A DNA stretch of 64,000 nt from Rhodococcus sp. W8901 (GCF_013348805.1 NZ_CP054690.1:4650001-4714000); one strand, 5' to 3'. Positions 17,948 through 27,313 are shown, counted from the first letter of the stretch. The notes: generated by a model from the sequence alone, not told the origin. Made by a program: numbers and translations.

Positions 17948-18622
17948 ATGACCGCGATCGATCACGCGGCACCTGCCGCACATCCGACAGCCGGACAGAG
18001 CCGGCGCCTGCTCATGTGCGGCGTGGTGGCGGGGCCGCTGTACCTCACCGTGACAGCCGCCCAACTGCTCACCCGCGACGGCTTCGATTCGGCCCGACAC
18101 CCACTGAGCCTGCTGAGCCTGGGCACGTTCGGGTGGATCCAGATCGCCAACTTCGTCGTGGCGGGTGTCTTGTTCTTCGCCGGTGCCCTCGGAATGCGAC
18201 GAGTCATGGTCGGGGGTGTCGGCCGGACGTGGGGACCACGACTGATCGGATTCTTCGCCCTGACCCTGGTGTGGGCGGGAGTGTTCGTCCCGGATCCGTC
18301 CGACGGATTCCCGACGAATTCGTCTGTCGAGGCCGCGCCCACCATGCACGGGATCCTGCACAGCGTCGCACCGGTCCTCGCGTTCCTCGTGCTCATCGCC
18401 GCGTGTGTCGTGTTCGCGCGCAGGTTCTTTCGCCAGGGCCACCGCGGCTGGGCCGTGTACAGCGCCGGCGTCGCCCTCGCACTGCTCGCACCGGACGTCC
18501 TCATCGGCCGCACCGGATTCACCGTCGCCCTCGCTGCCGCCGCGGTCGTGGGTTGGACGTGGGTCTCTGCGATTGCCCTCCACCTGGCGCGATCCGCCGG
18601 CCACCACCGCGGTCGCGCATGA
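17948..18622 (+). CDS. DUF998-type integral membrane protein
   Basis: 224 residues with six hydrophobic segments (starting near 22, 70, 98, 140, 172, 195). The pattern GPLYL...GFDSARHPLSLLSLG at the N-terminus, followed by a W-I-Q helix, is typical of DUF998 proteins of unknown function. AGGAGAGG precedes ATG 17948. It may form one transcription unit with the next three genes, since all are co-directional and closely spaced (54, 31 and 8 bases). Confidence 0.8.
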   Translation: MTAIDHAAPAAHPTAGQSRRLLMCGVVAGPLYLTVTAAQLLTRDGFDSARHPLSLLSLGTFGWIQIANFVVAGVLFFAGALGMRRVMVGGVGRTWGPRLIGFFALTLVWAGVFVPDPSDGFPTNSSVEAAPTMHGILHSVAPVLAFLVLIAACVVFARRFFRQGHRGWAVYSAGVALALLAPDVLIGRTGFTVALAAAAVVGWTWVSAIALHLARSAGHHRGRA

Positions 18623-18675
18623 CCGGTCACCCGCGACCCGATTTCCGTATCGACCGAACCCGAAAGGACACGACG

Positions 18676-19125
18676 ATGACCGAGCAGGATATGACCCGGC
18701 AGGTGCCCCAGCCGTCTGCCGAACTGAACGCCCTCGACAGGCTCGTGGGCACGTGGCGCGTCACCGGCGGCGCCGAAGGAACCGTCACGTATTCATGGAT
18801 GGAGGGCGGCTACTTCCTCGTGCAGAACGTCGATCTCGAGCAGTTCGGCGAAGCAGTCACCGGCACCGAATTCATCGGCAACCTGCGCCCCTTCGGCGAG
18901 GAGCGGAGTACGGACGTGGTGTCCCGCTTCTACGACAACCAGGGCAACACGCTCGACTATGTCTACGATCTTGTCGGTGACACGCTGACGATCTGGGGCG
19001 GGGCGAAGGGTTCGCCCGCGTACTTCCGTGGGACGTTCTCCGCCGACGATTCGGTCCTCGACGGCGGGTGGATCTACCCCGGAGGGGGCGGGTATCCGTC
19101 GACCATGACCCGGATCGCACGTTGA
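18676..19125 (+). CDS. DUF1579-like lipocalin-fold protein
   Basis: 149 residues. Pattern LDRLVGTWRVTGGAEGTVTYSWMEGGYFLVQ resembles the start of DUF1579/heme-binding-like beta-barrel proteins that often accompany ECF sigma genes; the rest (GNLRPFG, SRFYDNQGNTLDYVYDL, YFRGTF) alternates hydrophobic and polar residues as in a beta barrel. GAAAGG lies about 9 bases before ATG 18676. It sits between the membrane protein and the DGPF/sigma pair. Ligand unknown. Confidence 0.75.
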   Translation: MTEQDMTRQVPQPSAELNALDRLVGTWRVTGGAEGTVTYSWMEGGYFLVQNVDLEQFGEAVTGTEFIGNLRPFGEERSTDVVSRFYDNQGNTLDYVYDLVGDTLTIWGGAKGSPAYFRGTFSADDSVLDGGWIYPGGGGYPSTMTRIAR

Positions 19126-19156
19126 ATCGATGCGCTTCGACGGAGGGGAGCCGATT

Positions 19157-19525
19157 GTGAAGTACATGCTTCTGGCCTACACCAACCAGGCCGACTGGGA
19201 ATCCGTGGACGTCACGAGCACCGAGTTCCAGGAGATGTGCGCGTTCTACGAGAACCTCGAGAGGGAACTCACCGAGACTGGCGAACTGGTTATGACGCAG
19301 GGCCTTTCGGACCCTTCGCTGACCAAGACGGTGCGCAGGGTGAACGGGACTCCGGTCGCCTCCGACGGACCGTACGCCGAGTCCAAGGAGGTGCTGGCGA
19401 GCTTCTCGATCATCGAGTGTGAGTCGCACGACCGCGCACTCGCCATCACGGCCCACATCGTGGACGCCATCGGTGACACGGTCGAACTGCGACCGGTCAT
19501 GGAGGGCGACCCGGCCGAGATCTGA
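19157..19525 (+). CDS. YCII/DGPF-domain protein
   Basis: 122 residues starting KYMLLAYTNQ with the family's central SDGPYAESKEVLASFSIIE motif (DGPF-type, here DGPY). Such proteins are regularly encoded beside ECF42 sigma factors and may sense or bind a small molecule. GTG 19157 is chosen because GGAGGGGAG lies directly upstream and the family begins here. The sigma gene follows after 8 bases. Confidence 0.88.
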   Translation: MKYMLLAYTNQADWESVDVTSTEFQEMCAFYENLERELTETGELVMTQGLSDPSLTKTVRRVNGTPVASDGPYAESKEVLASFSIIECESHDRALAITAHIVDAIGDTVELRPVMEGDPAEI

Positions 19526-19533
19526 GAACCCGG

Positions 19534-20796
19534 ATGGCCGATCCGCGCATCGAGCACCTGCTGCGTGACCTCGCGCCGCAGGTGCTCGGCGCGCTGGTAC
19601 GCCGCTACGGCCGCTTCGACGTCGCGGAGGACGCGGTGCAGGAGTCGTTGCTCGCCGCAGCGCTGCAGTGGCCGAGCGAGGGCATACCCACCGATCCCCG
19701 CCCCTGGTTGATCCGGGTCGCCTCGCGGCGGATGATCGACCAGCTCCGCAGCGACCAGGCACGTCGGCGACGGGAGGAGACCGCGGCACTGCAGACGACG
19801 GCACAGGACGTGCTCGCGCCACCGGCCGACGTCGGCCCATCGGCCGGCGAGGACGACTCGCTGACGGTGCTGTTCATGTGTTGTCACCCCGCGCTGAGCA
19901 CCATGTCGCAGATCGCGCTCACGCTGCGGGCGGTGGGCGGTCTGACCACTGCCGAGATCGCTGCGGCGCTCCTCACTCCGGAATCCACCGTCGGCCAACG
20001 GATCAGTCGGGCCAAGACACAGATCAAGCGCTCCGGTACGCCGTTCGCGATGCCCGAGGACCACGAGCGAACCACGCGTCTCGGCACCGTCCTGCACGTG
20101 CTCTATCTGATCTTCAACGAGGGCTACACCAGTACCTCGGGCCCGAATCTGCAGCGAGTCGAGCTGTCGAGCGAGGCGATCCGGCTCACGCGCGTCGTGC
20201 ATCGTGTGTTACCCGACGACGGTGAGGTGTCCGGGTTGCTCGCGCTGATGCTGCTCACCGACGCACGCCGGGCAGCACGCACCGGTGGCAACGGTCGCCT
20301 GATCCCGATGGCCGAACAGGACCGATCCCGGTGGGACCGCGAACTCGTGGACGAGGGCGTCTCGATCGTCACGACCGCGATGTCGCAGACCGCTGTCGGT
20401 CCCTACCAACTGCAGGCCGCCATCGCCGCGTTGCACGACGAGGCACCCACGGCGGAGGACACCGACTGGAAGCAGATCCTCGGCCTGTACGTGCTGCTCG
20501 AGTCGATGACGGACAACCCGGCGACAACCCTCAATCGGGCGGTTGCCACCGCGATGGTCCGTGGACCCGAAGCGGGCCTGCGCGTGCTCGACACTCTCGC
20601 CGACGACGCCCGCCTCGCGCGTTCGCACCGACCCGACGCGGTCCGCGCCCACCTGCTGGAACGTCTGGGTGACACCGTCGGGGCCGCGGTCCACTATCGG
20701 TCCGCCGCCCGCAAGACCACCAGCATCCCCGAGCAGGAATACCTGCGGGCACGTGCGGCTCGACTGGCGGAAACGCCCGATCCGGACATGTGTTAA
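19534..20796 (+). CDS. ECF42-family sigma factor with C-terminal extension
   Basis: 420 residues. Sigma region 2 (VRRYGRFDVAEDAVQESLLAAALQWP), region 4 (ALTLRAVGGLTTAEIAAALLTPESTVGQRISRAKTQI) and a long C-terminal helical domain (~200-415) with the FNEGYT and DWKQILGLY motifs typical of the SigJ/ECF42-type proteins paired with DGPF genes. No anti-sigma gene is adjacent, as in this family, where the C-terminal domain is thought to control activity. Its targets, possibly the genes just upstream, are not shown by the sequence. Confidence 0.9.
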   Translation: MADPRIEHLLRDLAPQVLGALVRRYGRFDVAEDAVQESLLAAALQWPSEGIPTDPRPWLIRVASRRMIDQLRSDQARRRREETAALQTTAQDVLAPPADVGPSAGEDDSLTVLFMCCHPALSTMSQIALTLRAVGGLTTAEIAAALLTPESTVGQRISRAKTQIKRSGTPFAMPEDHERTTRLGTVLHVLYLIFNEGYTSTSGPNLQRVELSSEAIRLTRVVHRVLPDDGEVSGLLALMLLTDARRAARTGGNGRLIPMAEQDRSRWDRELVDEGVSIVTTAMSQTAVGPYQLQAAIAALHDEAPTAEDTDWKQILGLYVLLESMTDNPATTLNRAVATAMVRGPEAGLRVLDTLADDARLARSHRPDAVRAHLLERLGDTVGAAVHYRSAARKTTSIPEQEYLRARAARLAETPDPDMC

Positions 20797-20800
20797 GACG

Positions 20801-20812
20801 AACCTTTGCACG
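20801..20812 (+). promoter_or_regulatory. Putative RamB autoregulatory site
   Basis: AACCTTTGCACG starts 4 bases after the sigma gene stop and ends 28 bases before the ramB ATG. It shares CTTTGCA with the site upstream of aceA. RamB autoregulation is described in Corynebacterium; here it is inferred. Confidence 0.45.
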
Positions 20813-20840
20813 ATTAGCAGCACGCTCGTACCCTGGCGTC

Positions 20841-22250
20841 ATGTCCAAGACCTTCGTCGGCGCCCGTCTGCGACAGCTCCGGACCGAGCGCGGGCTCAGC
20901 CAAGCCGCGCTCGCGAAGACCCTGGACATCTCGGCCAGCTACCTCAACCAGATCGAGCACGACGTCCGCCCGCTGACGGTGCCGGTGCTGCTGCGGATCA
21001 GTGAGGTGTTCGGGGTCGACACCACGTTCTTCTCGTCGCAGGACGACACCCGTCTGATCGCCGAGCTGCGGGAGGTGGCGCTCGATGACGACATGGGCAT
21101 CGACGCGGACGCGCAGGAGATCGCGGAGATGGTCTCGTCGCACCCGGGCCTGGCGAAGGCGATGGTCAACATGCACCGCCGATACCGCAACACCACCGCG
21201 CAGCTGGCCGCGGCGACCGAGGACCGGTACAGCGACGGTAGCGGCAGCGGCTCGATCACGATGCCGCACGAGGAGGTGCGCGACTACTTCTACCAACGGC
21301 AGAACTACATCCACGACCTCGACACCGCGGCCGAGGAGCTGACCGCCCGGATGCGGTTCCACCGCGGCGACATCGCCGAGGGCATCGCCCGCCGGCTCGA
21401 GAACATCCACGACGTCCAGATCGTGCGCCGCATCGATCTCGGCGAGAACGTGCTGCACCGGTACGACCCCGAGACCCGGCTGCTCGAGATCTCCCCCGCC
21501 CTGTCGGGCGGGCAGCAGGTGTTCAAGTTCGCGACCGAACTCGCGTATCTCGAGTGCGGCGACCTGCTGCGCAAGCTGGTGGACGAGGGCAACTTCACCT
21601 CCGACGAGGCCCGCTCGCTCGCGATGCTGGGCCTGGCGAACTACTTCGCGGCCGCGACGGTACTGCCGTACGGCCAGTTCCACGAGATCGCGGAGGACTT
21701 CCGCTACGACATCGAGCGGCTGTCGGCGTTCTACGCGATCAGCTACGAGACGATCTGCCACCGCCTGTCGACGCTGCAGCGGCCCAAGCAGCGTGGGGTG
21801 CCCTGGTCGTTCGTCCGGGTGGATCGCGCCGGCAACATGTCGAAGCGCCAGTCCGCCACCGGTTTCCACTTCTCCTCCAGTGGCGGCACGTGCCCGCTGT
21901 GGAACGTGTACGAGACCTTCGCGTATCCCGGCAAGATCATGACGCAGATCGCGCAGATGCCCGACGGCCGCAACTACCTGTGGGTGGCACGCACGGTGGA
22001 GCGTCGCGCGTCGCGCTACGGCCAGCCGGGCAAGACGTTCGCGATCGGCCTCGGCTGCGAACTGCGGCACGCGCCGCGCGTCGTCTACGCGGACGGCCTC
22101 GACCTCGGTGGCGAAACCGCGACACCGATCGGCGCGGGCTGCCGCGTGTGCGAGCGGATGAACTGTCCGCAGCGGGCGTTCCCTCCGCTCGGCAAGGATC
22201 TCGACATCAACGAGCACCGTAGCTCGGTGTCGCCGTACACGATTCGCTGA
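20841..22250 (+). CDS. ramB: RamB, acetate/glyoxylate metabolism regulator
   Basis: 469 residues, collinear with M. tuberculosis RamB (Rv0465c). XRE-type helix-turn-helix at ~5-60 (LRQLRTERGLSQAALAKTLDISASYLNQIEHD), a central IrrE/DUF955-like domain (~190-290) and a C-terminal ScfR-type domain with the GFHFSSSGGTCPLWN segment and the cysteine cluster CRVCERMNCPQ. ATG 20841 matches the family start (MSKTFVGARLRQL). It represses or activates acetate and glyoxylate genes according to carbon source; aceA in this window is the expected target. Confidence 0.95.
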   Translation: MSKTFVGARLRQLRTERGLSQAALAKTLDISASYLNQIEHDVRPLTVPVLLRISEVFGVDTTFFSSQDDTRLIAELREVALDDDMGIDADAQEIAEMVSSHPGLAKAMVNMHRRYRNTTAQLAAATEDRYSDGSGSGSITMPHEEVRDYFYQRQNYIHDLDTAAEELTARMRFHRGDIAEGIARRLENIHDVQIVRRIDLGENVLHRYDPETRLLEISPALSGGQQVFKFATELAYLECGDLLRKLVDEGNFTSDEARSLAMLGLANYFAAATVLPYGQFHEIAEDFRYDIERLSAFYAISYETICHRLSTLQRPKQRGVPWSFVRVDRAGNMSKRQSATGFHFSSSGGTCPLWNVYETFAYPGKIMTQIAQMPDGRNYLWVARTVERRASRYGQPGKTFAIGLGCELRHAPRVVYADGLDLGGETATPIGAGCRVCERMNCPQRAFPPLGKDLDINEHRSSVSPYTIR

Positions 22251-22380
22251 TCTACCAGCGCACTTCCCGGCAGCACGGCCGCTTCCGTCAGGCCGCGTGA
22301 GCAGCTGTTCATGCGGGTGTAACAACCGACACGAACTCGTCACCGACAGACATTCCGGCGCAATAACTTCCGCATACCGT

Positions 22381-22412
22381 GTGCGATCACGGATACAGCG
22401 TTGTATTCGCAC
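22381..22412 (+). promoter_or_regulatory. Nested hairpin upstream of urtA
   Basis: GTGCGA/TCGCAC form an outer stem and ATACA/TGTAT an inner stem with a 4-base loop, ending 47 bases before the urtA ATG. It could be an operator or leader structure. It does not resemble the ykkC guanidine riboswitch. Confidence 0.35.
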
Positions 22413-22459
22413 CTCTTCGGGACAGCTCGGCGTCACATCATCGACGGAAAGGCTCGTTC

Positions 22460-23728
22460 ATGCCTACGTTCTCCAAGCGCACCCTCGCCGCCCCCGCTGC
22501 GCTCGCGGCGTTCGGTCTGGTTCTGACCGGCTGTGGCAGCAAGGCGTCGGACACCTCCGCCGGCGGCAGCACCTCCGCGGCCTCCTGCGTGGACACCTCC
22601 GGCAACACGGTCAAGGTCGGGTCGCTGAATTCACTGTCGGGCACCATGGCGATCAGCGAGGTCACCGTCCGAGACTCGATCGCCCTCGCCGTGGAGGAGA
22701 TCAACAACGCCGGCGGCGTACTGGGCAAGAAGATCCAGATCGTCGCCGAGGACGGCGCGTCGGAGCCGACCGTGTTCGCCGAGAAGGCCGAGAAGCTCAT
22801 CAGCAGCGACTGTGTCGCAGCGGTTTTCGGCGGTTGGACGTCGTCGAGCCGCAAGGCGATGCTGCCGGTGTTCGAGGACAACAACGCGCTGCTCTACTAC
22901 CCCGTCCAGTACGAGGGCCTCGAGGACTCCCCCAACATCTTCTACACCGGCGCCACCACCAACCAGCAGATCGTGCCGGCGCTGGACTACCTGAAGGAGA
23001 AGGGCGTCAAGTCCCTCTACCTCGTGGGCAGCGACTACGTGTTCCCGCAGACCGCGAATCGCATCATCAAGGCCTACGCCGCGGCCAACGGCATCGAGAT
23101 CAAGGGCGAGGACTACACCCCGCTCGGCTCCACCGACTTCTCCACCATCGTCAACAAGGTCCGCACCGCGAACGCCGACGCCGTGTTCAACACCCTCAAC
23201 GGCGACTCCAACGTCGCGTTCTTCCGCGAGTACTCCAATGTGGGCCTGAAAGCCGCTGACATGCCGGTGGTCTCGGTGTCCATCGCCGAGGAGGAAGTGG
23301 GCGGCATCGGCGCCGCGAACGTCGAGGGCCAGCTGACGGCGTGGAACTACTACCAGACGGTGGACTCGCCGGAGAACAAGAAGTTCGTCGACGCCTACAA
23401 GGCCAAGTACGGCGCGAACAAGCCGACGTCCGATCCGATGGAGGCGGCCTACACGTCGGTGTACCTGTGGAAGAACACCGTGGAGAAGGCGAATTCGTTC
23501 GGTGTGGCCGACGTCCAGGCCGCCGCTGACGGCGTCACCTTCCAGGCGCCCGAGGGTCTCGTCACCATCGACGGCGACAACCACCACATCACCAAGACCG
23601 CCCGCATCGGCGAGATCCGCGACGACGGTCTGATCTACACCGTCTGGGAGTCCGACGGCCCGATCCAGCCCGACCCGTACCTCGCGAACTACGACTGGGC
23701 GAAGAGCCTGTCCGGCGCCGGTAGCTAG
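22460..23728 (+). CDS. urtA: Urea ABC transporter substrate-binding lipoprotein
   Basis: 422 residues. Lipoprotein signal with lipobox LTGC (Cys25). Type I periplasmic-binding fold of the UrtA branch: VGSLNSLSGTMAISE, IAAVEEINNAGGVLGKKI-like helix, FGGWTSSSRKAMLPVFE, LLYYPVQYEGLE and PTSDPMEAAYTSVYLW. These are hallmarks of urea/short-amide binding proteins. GACGGAAAGG precedes ATG 22460. First gene of a tightly packed urtABCDE-carboxylase cluster, 209 bases after ramB. Such operons are usually induced by nitrogen limitation. Confidence 0.93.
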   Translation: MPTFSKRTLAAPAALAAFGLVLTGCGSKASDTSAGGSTSAASCVDTSGNTVKVGSLNSLSGTMAISEVTVRDSIALAVEEINNAGGVLGKKIQIVAEDGASEPTVFAEKAEKLISSDCVAAVFGGWTSSSRKAMLPVFEDNNALLYYPVQYEGLEDSPNIFYTGATTNQQIVPALDYLKEKGVKSLYLVGSDYVFPQTANRIIKAYAAANGIEIKGEDYTPLGSTDFSTIVNKVRTANADAVFNTLNGDSNVAFFREYSNVGLKAADMPVVSVSIAEEEVGGIGAANVEGQLTAWNYYQTVDSPENKKFVDAYKAKYGANKPTSDPMEAAYTSVYLWKNTVEKANSFGVADVQAAADGVTFQAPEGLVTIDGDNHHITKTARIGEIRDDGLIYTVWESDGPIQPDPYLANYDWAKSLSGAGS

Positions 23729-23767
23729 CTCGCAACGTACAACGACGACGAGGGAGGGCGGGCACCG

Positions 23768-24652
23768 ATGGATGTCGTTATCGGGCAGCTGTTCACCGGC
23801 CTGAGTATCGGGTCGATCCTGCTACTGGCGGCATTGGGGCTGTCGCTGACGTTCGGCCAGATGGGCGTGATCAATATGGCCCACGGCGAGTTCATCATGG
23901 CCGGCTCCTACACCGCTTACGTGGTGCAGCAGGTCATTTCGAGCGCCGGAGCCTCACTGCTGATCTCGCTGGTGGTCGGCTTCGTGGTGGGCGGCCTGAT
24001 GGGTGTCCTGCTCGAGGCCACGCTGATCCGGCGGATGTACCACCGTCCACTGGACACGCTGCTGGTGACGTTCGGCGTCGGGCTGGTGTTGCAGCAACTG
24101 GCGCGGGACATCTTCGGCGCCCCCGCCGTCAATGTGGTGGCGCCGTCGTGGCTGTCCGGTGGCGTCGAGATCCTCGGGGCGGTGGTACCCAAGACCCGCA
24201 TCTTCATCCTGGTCCTCGCGATCGTCGCGGTCGCGGTCCTGTCGTTCGCGTTGGCGAAGACGTCGATGGGGCGGCGGATCCGCGCGGTGGTCCAGAACCG
24301 CGACCTCGCGGAGACCAGCGGAATCTCCTCACGCCGAACCGATGTCACGACCTTCTTCATCGGCTCCGGCCTGGCCGGCGTCGCCGGTGTGGCGTTGACG
24401 CTCATCGGCTCCACGAGCCCGACCATCGGCCAGTCGTACCTGATCGACGCGTTCCTCGTGGTCGTGATCGGCGGGCTCGGCCGGATCGCGGGCGCGGTGG
24501 TCGCGGCGTTCGCGCTGGGCATCCTCAACTCGTTCATCGAATACTCCACCACCGCGTCGATCGCGAAGGTGATCGTGTTCGTGCTCATCGTCATCTTCCT
24601 GCAGGTCCGCCCGCAGGGGCTGTTCGTGGCCAAGACTAGGAGCCTCGTATGA
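23768..24652 (+). CDS. urtB: Urea ABC transporter permease UrtB
   Basis: 294 residues, LivH-type permease with about eight hydrophobic segments. It contains LTFGQMGVINMAHGEFIMAG near the N-terminus and GLGRIAGAVVAAFALGILNSFIEY near the C-terminus, as in UrtB. It lacks the long periplasmic N-terminal extension of cyanobacterial forms. A GAGGGAGG ribosome site precedes ATG 23768. The stop overlaps the urtC start (ATGA). Confidence 0.93.
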   Translation: MDVVIGQLFTGLSIGSILLLAALGLSLTFGQMGVINMAHGEFIMAGSYTAYVVQQVISSAGASLLISLVVGFVVGGLMGVLLEATLIRRMYHRPLDTLLVTFGVGLVLQQLARDIFGAPAVNVVAPSWLSGGVEILGAVVPKTRIFILVLAIVAVAVLSFALAKTSMGRRIRAVVQNRDLAETSGISSRRTDVTTFFIGSGLAGVAGVALTLIGSTSPTIGQSYLIDAFLVVVIGGLGRIAGAVVAAFALGILNSFIEYSTTASIAKVIVFVLIVIFLQVRPQGLFVAKTRSLV

Positions 24653-25746
24653 CCGTGCTCAGTCGTTATCGGGCCTTGGTAGGGTTCGCCGTCGCGGCGG
24701 TGGCACTGTTCGCCGTCGCACCGGCCCTGCTCTCCGACTTCAGGCTCAACCTGCTGGCCAAGTTCCTGTGCTTCGCGATCGTCGCGGTCGGAATCGGATT
24801 GGCCTGGGGCCGTGGCGGAATGCTCACCCTGGGCCAGGGCGTGTTCTTCGGCCTCGGCGCGTACATCATGGCGATGCATCTCAAGATCGCCGACGCCGAA
24901 CTGCGCGGCGATGCGGTACCGGACTTCATGCAGATCGCGGGCATCCGCGAACTGCCCGGCTACTGGCTGCCGTTCACGTCGCCGCTCACCACCATCGCCG
25001 CGATCCTCGTCGTCCCCGCCCTGGTCGCGTTCCTGCTGGGGATCGGGGTGTTCAAGCGCCGGGTCAAGGGCGCGTACTTCGCGATCCTGTCGCAGGCCCT
25101 CGCGGCGGCGTTCGCGATCCTGCTGATCGGACAGCAGTCGATCGGCGGTTCCAACGGACTCAACCGTTTCCGCACGTTCTTCGGCTTCAATCTGGCCGAT
25201 CCGGCGAACAAGCGGATGCTGTTCTTCATCGCGGCCGCCGCGCTCCTGGTGGTGGTCGCCCTCACCAGGCAGCTGATGAACTCGCGCTACGGCGAACTGC
25301 TGGTCGCCGTCCGCGACCAGGAGGAGCGGGTCCGGTTCCTGGGCTACGACCCCGCCAACATCAAGGTCGTCGCGTACACGGTCGCCGCGTTCTTCGCAGG
25401 TATCGCGGGCGCGCTGTTCGTGCCGATCGTCGGCATCATCTCCCCCGCCGATGTCGGCATCGTGCCTTCGATCGCGTTCCTCATCGGCGTCGCGATCGGC
25501 GGTCGCACCACGCTGCTCGGCCCGGTGCTCGGCGCGATCGGCGTCGCGTGGGCCCAGACGACGCTGTCCGAGAACTTCCCGTCGGCATGGACGTATGCGC
25601 AGGGCCTGCTGTTCATCGTCGTGATCGGCTTCTTCCCCGCCGGGATCGCCGGTGTCGCGACGTTGCTGCGGCGCCGCACCCTCGTCACCACACCGCTACC
25701 GGACCCCGAATCCGAACCCGCCCGCGAGATGGAGGCCGCGCGATGA
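24649..25746 (+). CDS. urtC: Urea ABC transporter permease UrtC
   Basis: 365 residues, LivM-type permease with about ten hydrophobic segments; GLAWGRGGMLTLGQGVFFGLGAY and the EAA-like loop ELLVAVRDQEERVRFLGYDPANIK are characteristic. 4-base overlaps with urtB and urtD indicate translational coupling. It forms the heterodimeric channel with UrtB. Confidence 0.93.
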   Translation: MTVLSRYRALVGFAVAAVALFAVAPALLSDFRLNLLAKFLCFAIVAVGIGLAWGRGGMLTLGQGVFFGLGAYIMAMHLKIADAELRGDAVPDFMQIAGIRELPGYWLPFTSPLTTIAAILVVPALVAFLLGIGVFKRRVKGAYFAILSQALAAAFAILLIGQQSIGGSNGLNRFRTFFGFNLADPANKRMLFFIAAAALLVVVALTRQLMNSRYGELLVAVRDQEERVRFLGYDPANIKVVAYTVAAFFAGIAGALFVPIVGIISPADVGIVPSIAFLIGVAIGGRTTLLGPVLGAIGVAWAQTTLSENFPSAWTYAQGLLFIVVIGFFPAGIAGVATLLRRRTLVTTPLPDPESEPAREMEAAR

Positions 25747-26570
25747 ACCTCACCCGCCACCAGCCGGCACTCGGCGGCAACGCCGGAATGTCCAGCCAGT
25801 ACCTCGAGATCCGCGACCTGCGGGTCACGTTCGACGGGTTCACCGCCGTCGACGGCGTGGATCTCACCCTCCTGCAGGGTGATCTGCGCTTCCTCATCGG
25901 CCCCAACGGTGCTGGCAAGACCACCCTGGTCGACGCCGTCACCGGGCTGGTCCCGGCCTCCGGTTCGGTCACCAAGTCCGGCGTCGAGTTGCTCGGGCAG
26001 AAGGTGCACAAGATCGCACGGCTGGGAGTGGGCCGAACCTTCCAGACGGCATCGGTGTTCGAGGAACTCACGGTGCTGCAGAACCTCGACATCGCCGCCG
26101 GGGCCGGACGTTCGGCGCTGACGCTGCTGCGCCGCCGCAAGTCCGTCCTGCCGCAGATCGAGGAGGCTCTCGAGACGATCGGCCTGACCCAGCTGCGTTA
26201 CCGCAAGGCCGGGATCCTCGCGCACGGCCAGAAGCAGTGGCTCGAGATCGGCATGCTGCTGGTGCAGGACGCCGACGTGCTGCTGCTCGACGAACCGGTC
26301 GCCGGAATGAGCCACGACGAGCGTGAGGAGACCGGAAATCTGCTGCGCCGCATCGGCGGTGAACGGACCGTCGTGGTCGTCGAGCACGACATGGACTTCA
26401 TGCGGGCGTTCGCGACATCGGTAACGGTGCTGGCCCGAGGCAAGGTGATCGCCGACGGCAGCGTCGAGGAGATCCAGGCCGATCCCATGGTGCAGCAGGT
26501 GTACCTGGGTACCACCGCTGCCGCAGCCCAAACCGCGTCCGCTGCCGCGAGAGTCCTCGAGGAGGCCTGA
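25743..26570 (+). CDS. urtD: Urea ABC transporter ATPase UrtD
   Basis: 275 residues, LivG-type ATPase. Walker A GPNGAGKTTL, the Urt-type variant signature ILAHGQKQWLEIGMLL, Walker B VLLLDEPVAGMSHDE and the switch His in VVVVEHDMDFMRAFA. ATG 25743 overlaps the urtC stop; an internal ATG 15 codons on (MSSQYLEIRDLRV) is the start preferred by shorter homologues. Ends 2 bases before urtE. Confidence 0.93.
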   Translation: MNLTRHQPALGGNAGMSSQYLEIRDLRVTFDGFTAVDGVDLTLLQGDLRFLIGPNGAGKTTLVDAVTGLVPASGSVTKSGVELLGQKVHKIARLGVGRTFQTASVFEELTVLQNLDIAAGAGRSALTLLRRRKSVLPQIEEALETIGLTQLRYRKAGILAHGQKQWLEIGMLLVQDADVLLLDEPVAGMSHDEREETGNLLRRIGGERTVVVVEHDMDFMRAFATSVTVLARGKVIADGSVEEIQADPMVQQVYLGTTAAAAQTASAAARVLEEA

Positions 26571-26572
26571 TC

Positions 26573-27265
26573 ATGCTGGAGCTCATCGATATCCACACCG
26601 GGTACGGCCGCACCGAGATCGTCCACGGCGCCTCGGTGTCGGTGCCCGCCGACGGCGTGGCCGCCGTGATGGGGCACAACGGCGCCGGCAAGACGACGCT
26701 GCTGCGGGCCGCCGTCGGGCTCGCGAAGATCGCGTCGGGCAAGGTCCTGCTGGACGGCGAGGACATCACGAGGCTGCGTCCGAGCGCCCGGGTGGCGCGC
26801 GGGCTCGCCTACGTCCCGCAGGGCCAGCAGTCGTTCGGACAGCTCACGTGCGCGGAGAACCTGCAGGTGGTGGCGGACGGCCGCAAACGGGGCAAGGCCC
26901 TGATCGACGAGCAGCTCGCGCTGTTCCCGGCGCTCGAATCGCTCCTGGGCCGCCGGGCCGGGCTGCTGTCCGGCGGCCAGCGACAGCAGCTCGCGATCGC
27001 CCGGTCCCTCATCACCGAGCCGCGGGTGCTGGTGCTCGACGAGCCGACCGAGGGCATCCAGCCGTCGGTGGTCGCCGAGATCGAGGCCGCGATCGTCGAA
27101 CTCACCCGGCGGGGCAACCTCGGAGTCCTGCTGGTGGAGCAGCACATCGGGTTCGCGCTGCAGTCCGCCGAGCGCTACTACATCCTCGAGTCCGGCCGCA
27201 TCACCTCCACCGGCGTCGGCGGTGCCGGCGCCGAATCCGTCGTGCGCACCGCCATGGCTATCTGA
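26573..27265 (+). CDS. urtE: Urea ABC transporter ATPase UrtE
   Basis: 230 residues, LivF-type ATPase. Walker A GHNGAGKTTLL, the family's YVPQGQQSFGQLT, signature LLSGGQRQQLAIARSL, Walker B VLVLDEPTEGIQPS and LLVEQHIGFAL. It pairs with UrtD. Start ATG 26573 is 2 bases after the urtD stop. A 48-base gap separates it from the carboxylase. Confidence 0.93.
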   Translation: MLELIDIHTGYGRTEIVHGASVSVPADGVAAVMGHNGAGKTTLLRAAVGLAKIASGKVLLDGEDITRLRPSARVARGLAYVPQGQQSFGQLTCAENLQVVADGRKRGKALIDEQLALFPALESLLGRRAGLLSGGQRQQLAIARSLITEPRVLVLDEPTEGIQPSVVAEIEAAIVELTRRGNLGVLLVEQHIGFALQSAERYYILESGRITSTGVGGAGAESVVRTAMAI

Positions 27266-27313
27266 CGAGCCCACCCGGAGCCACTCTCCCGAACCGATCG
27301 AAGGAGCCCTCCC

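Noticed and set aside
22251-22459. ykkC-type guanidine riboswitch before urtA
   Set aside because: No match to the conserved aptamer segments, only a small nested hairpin.
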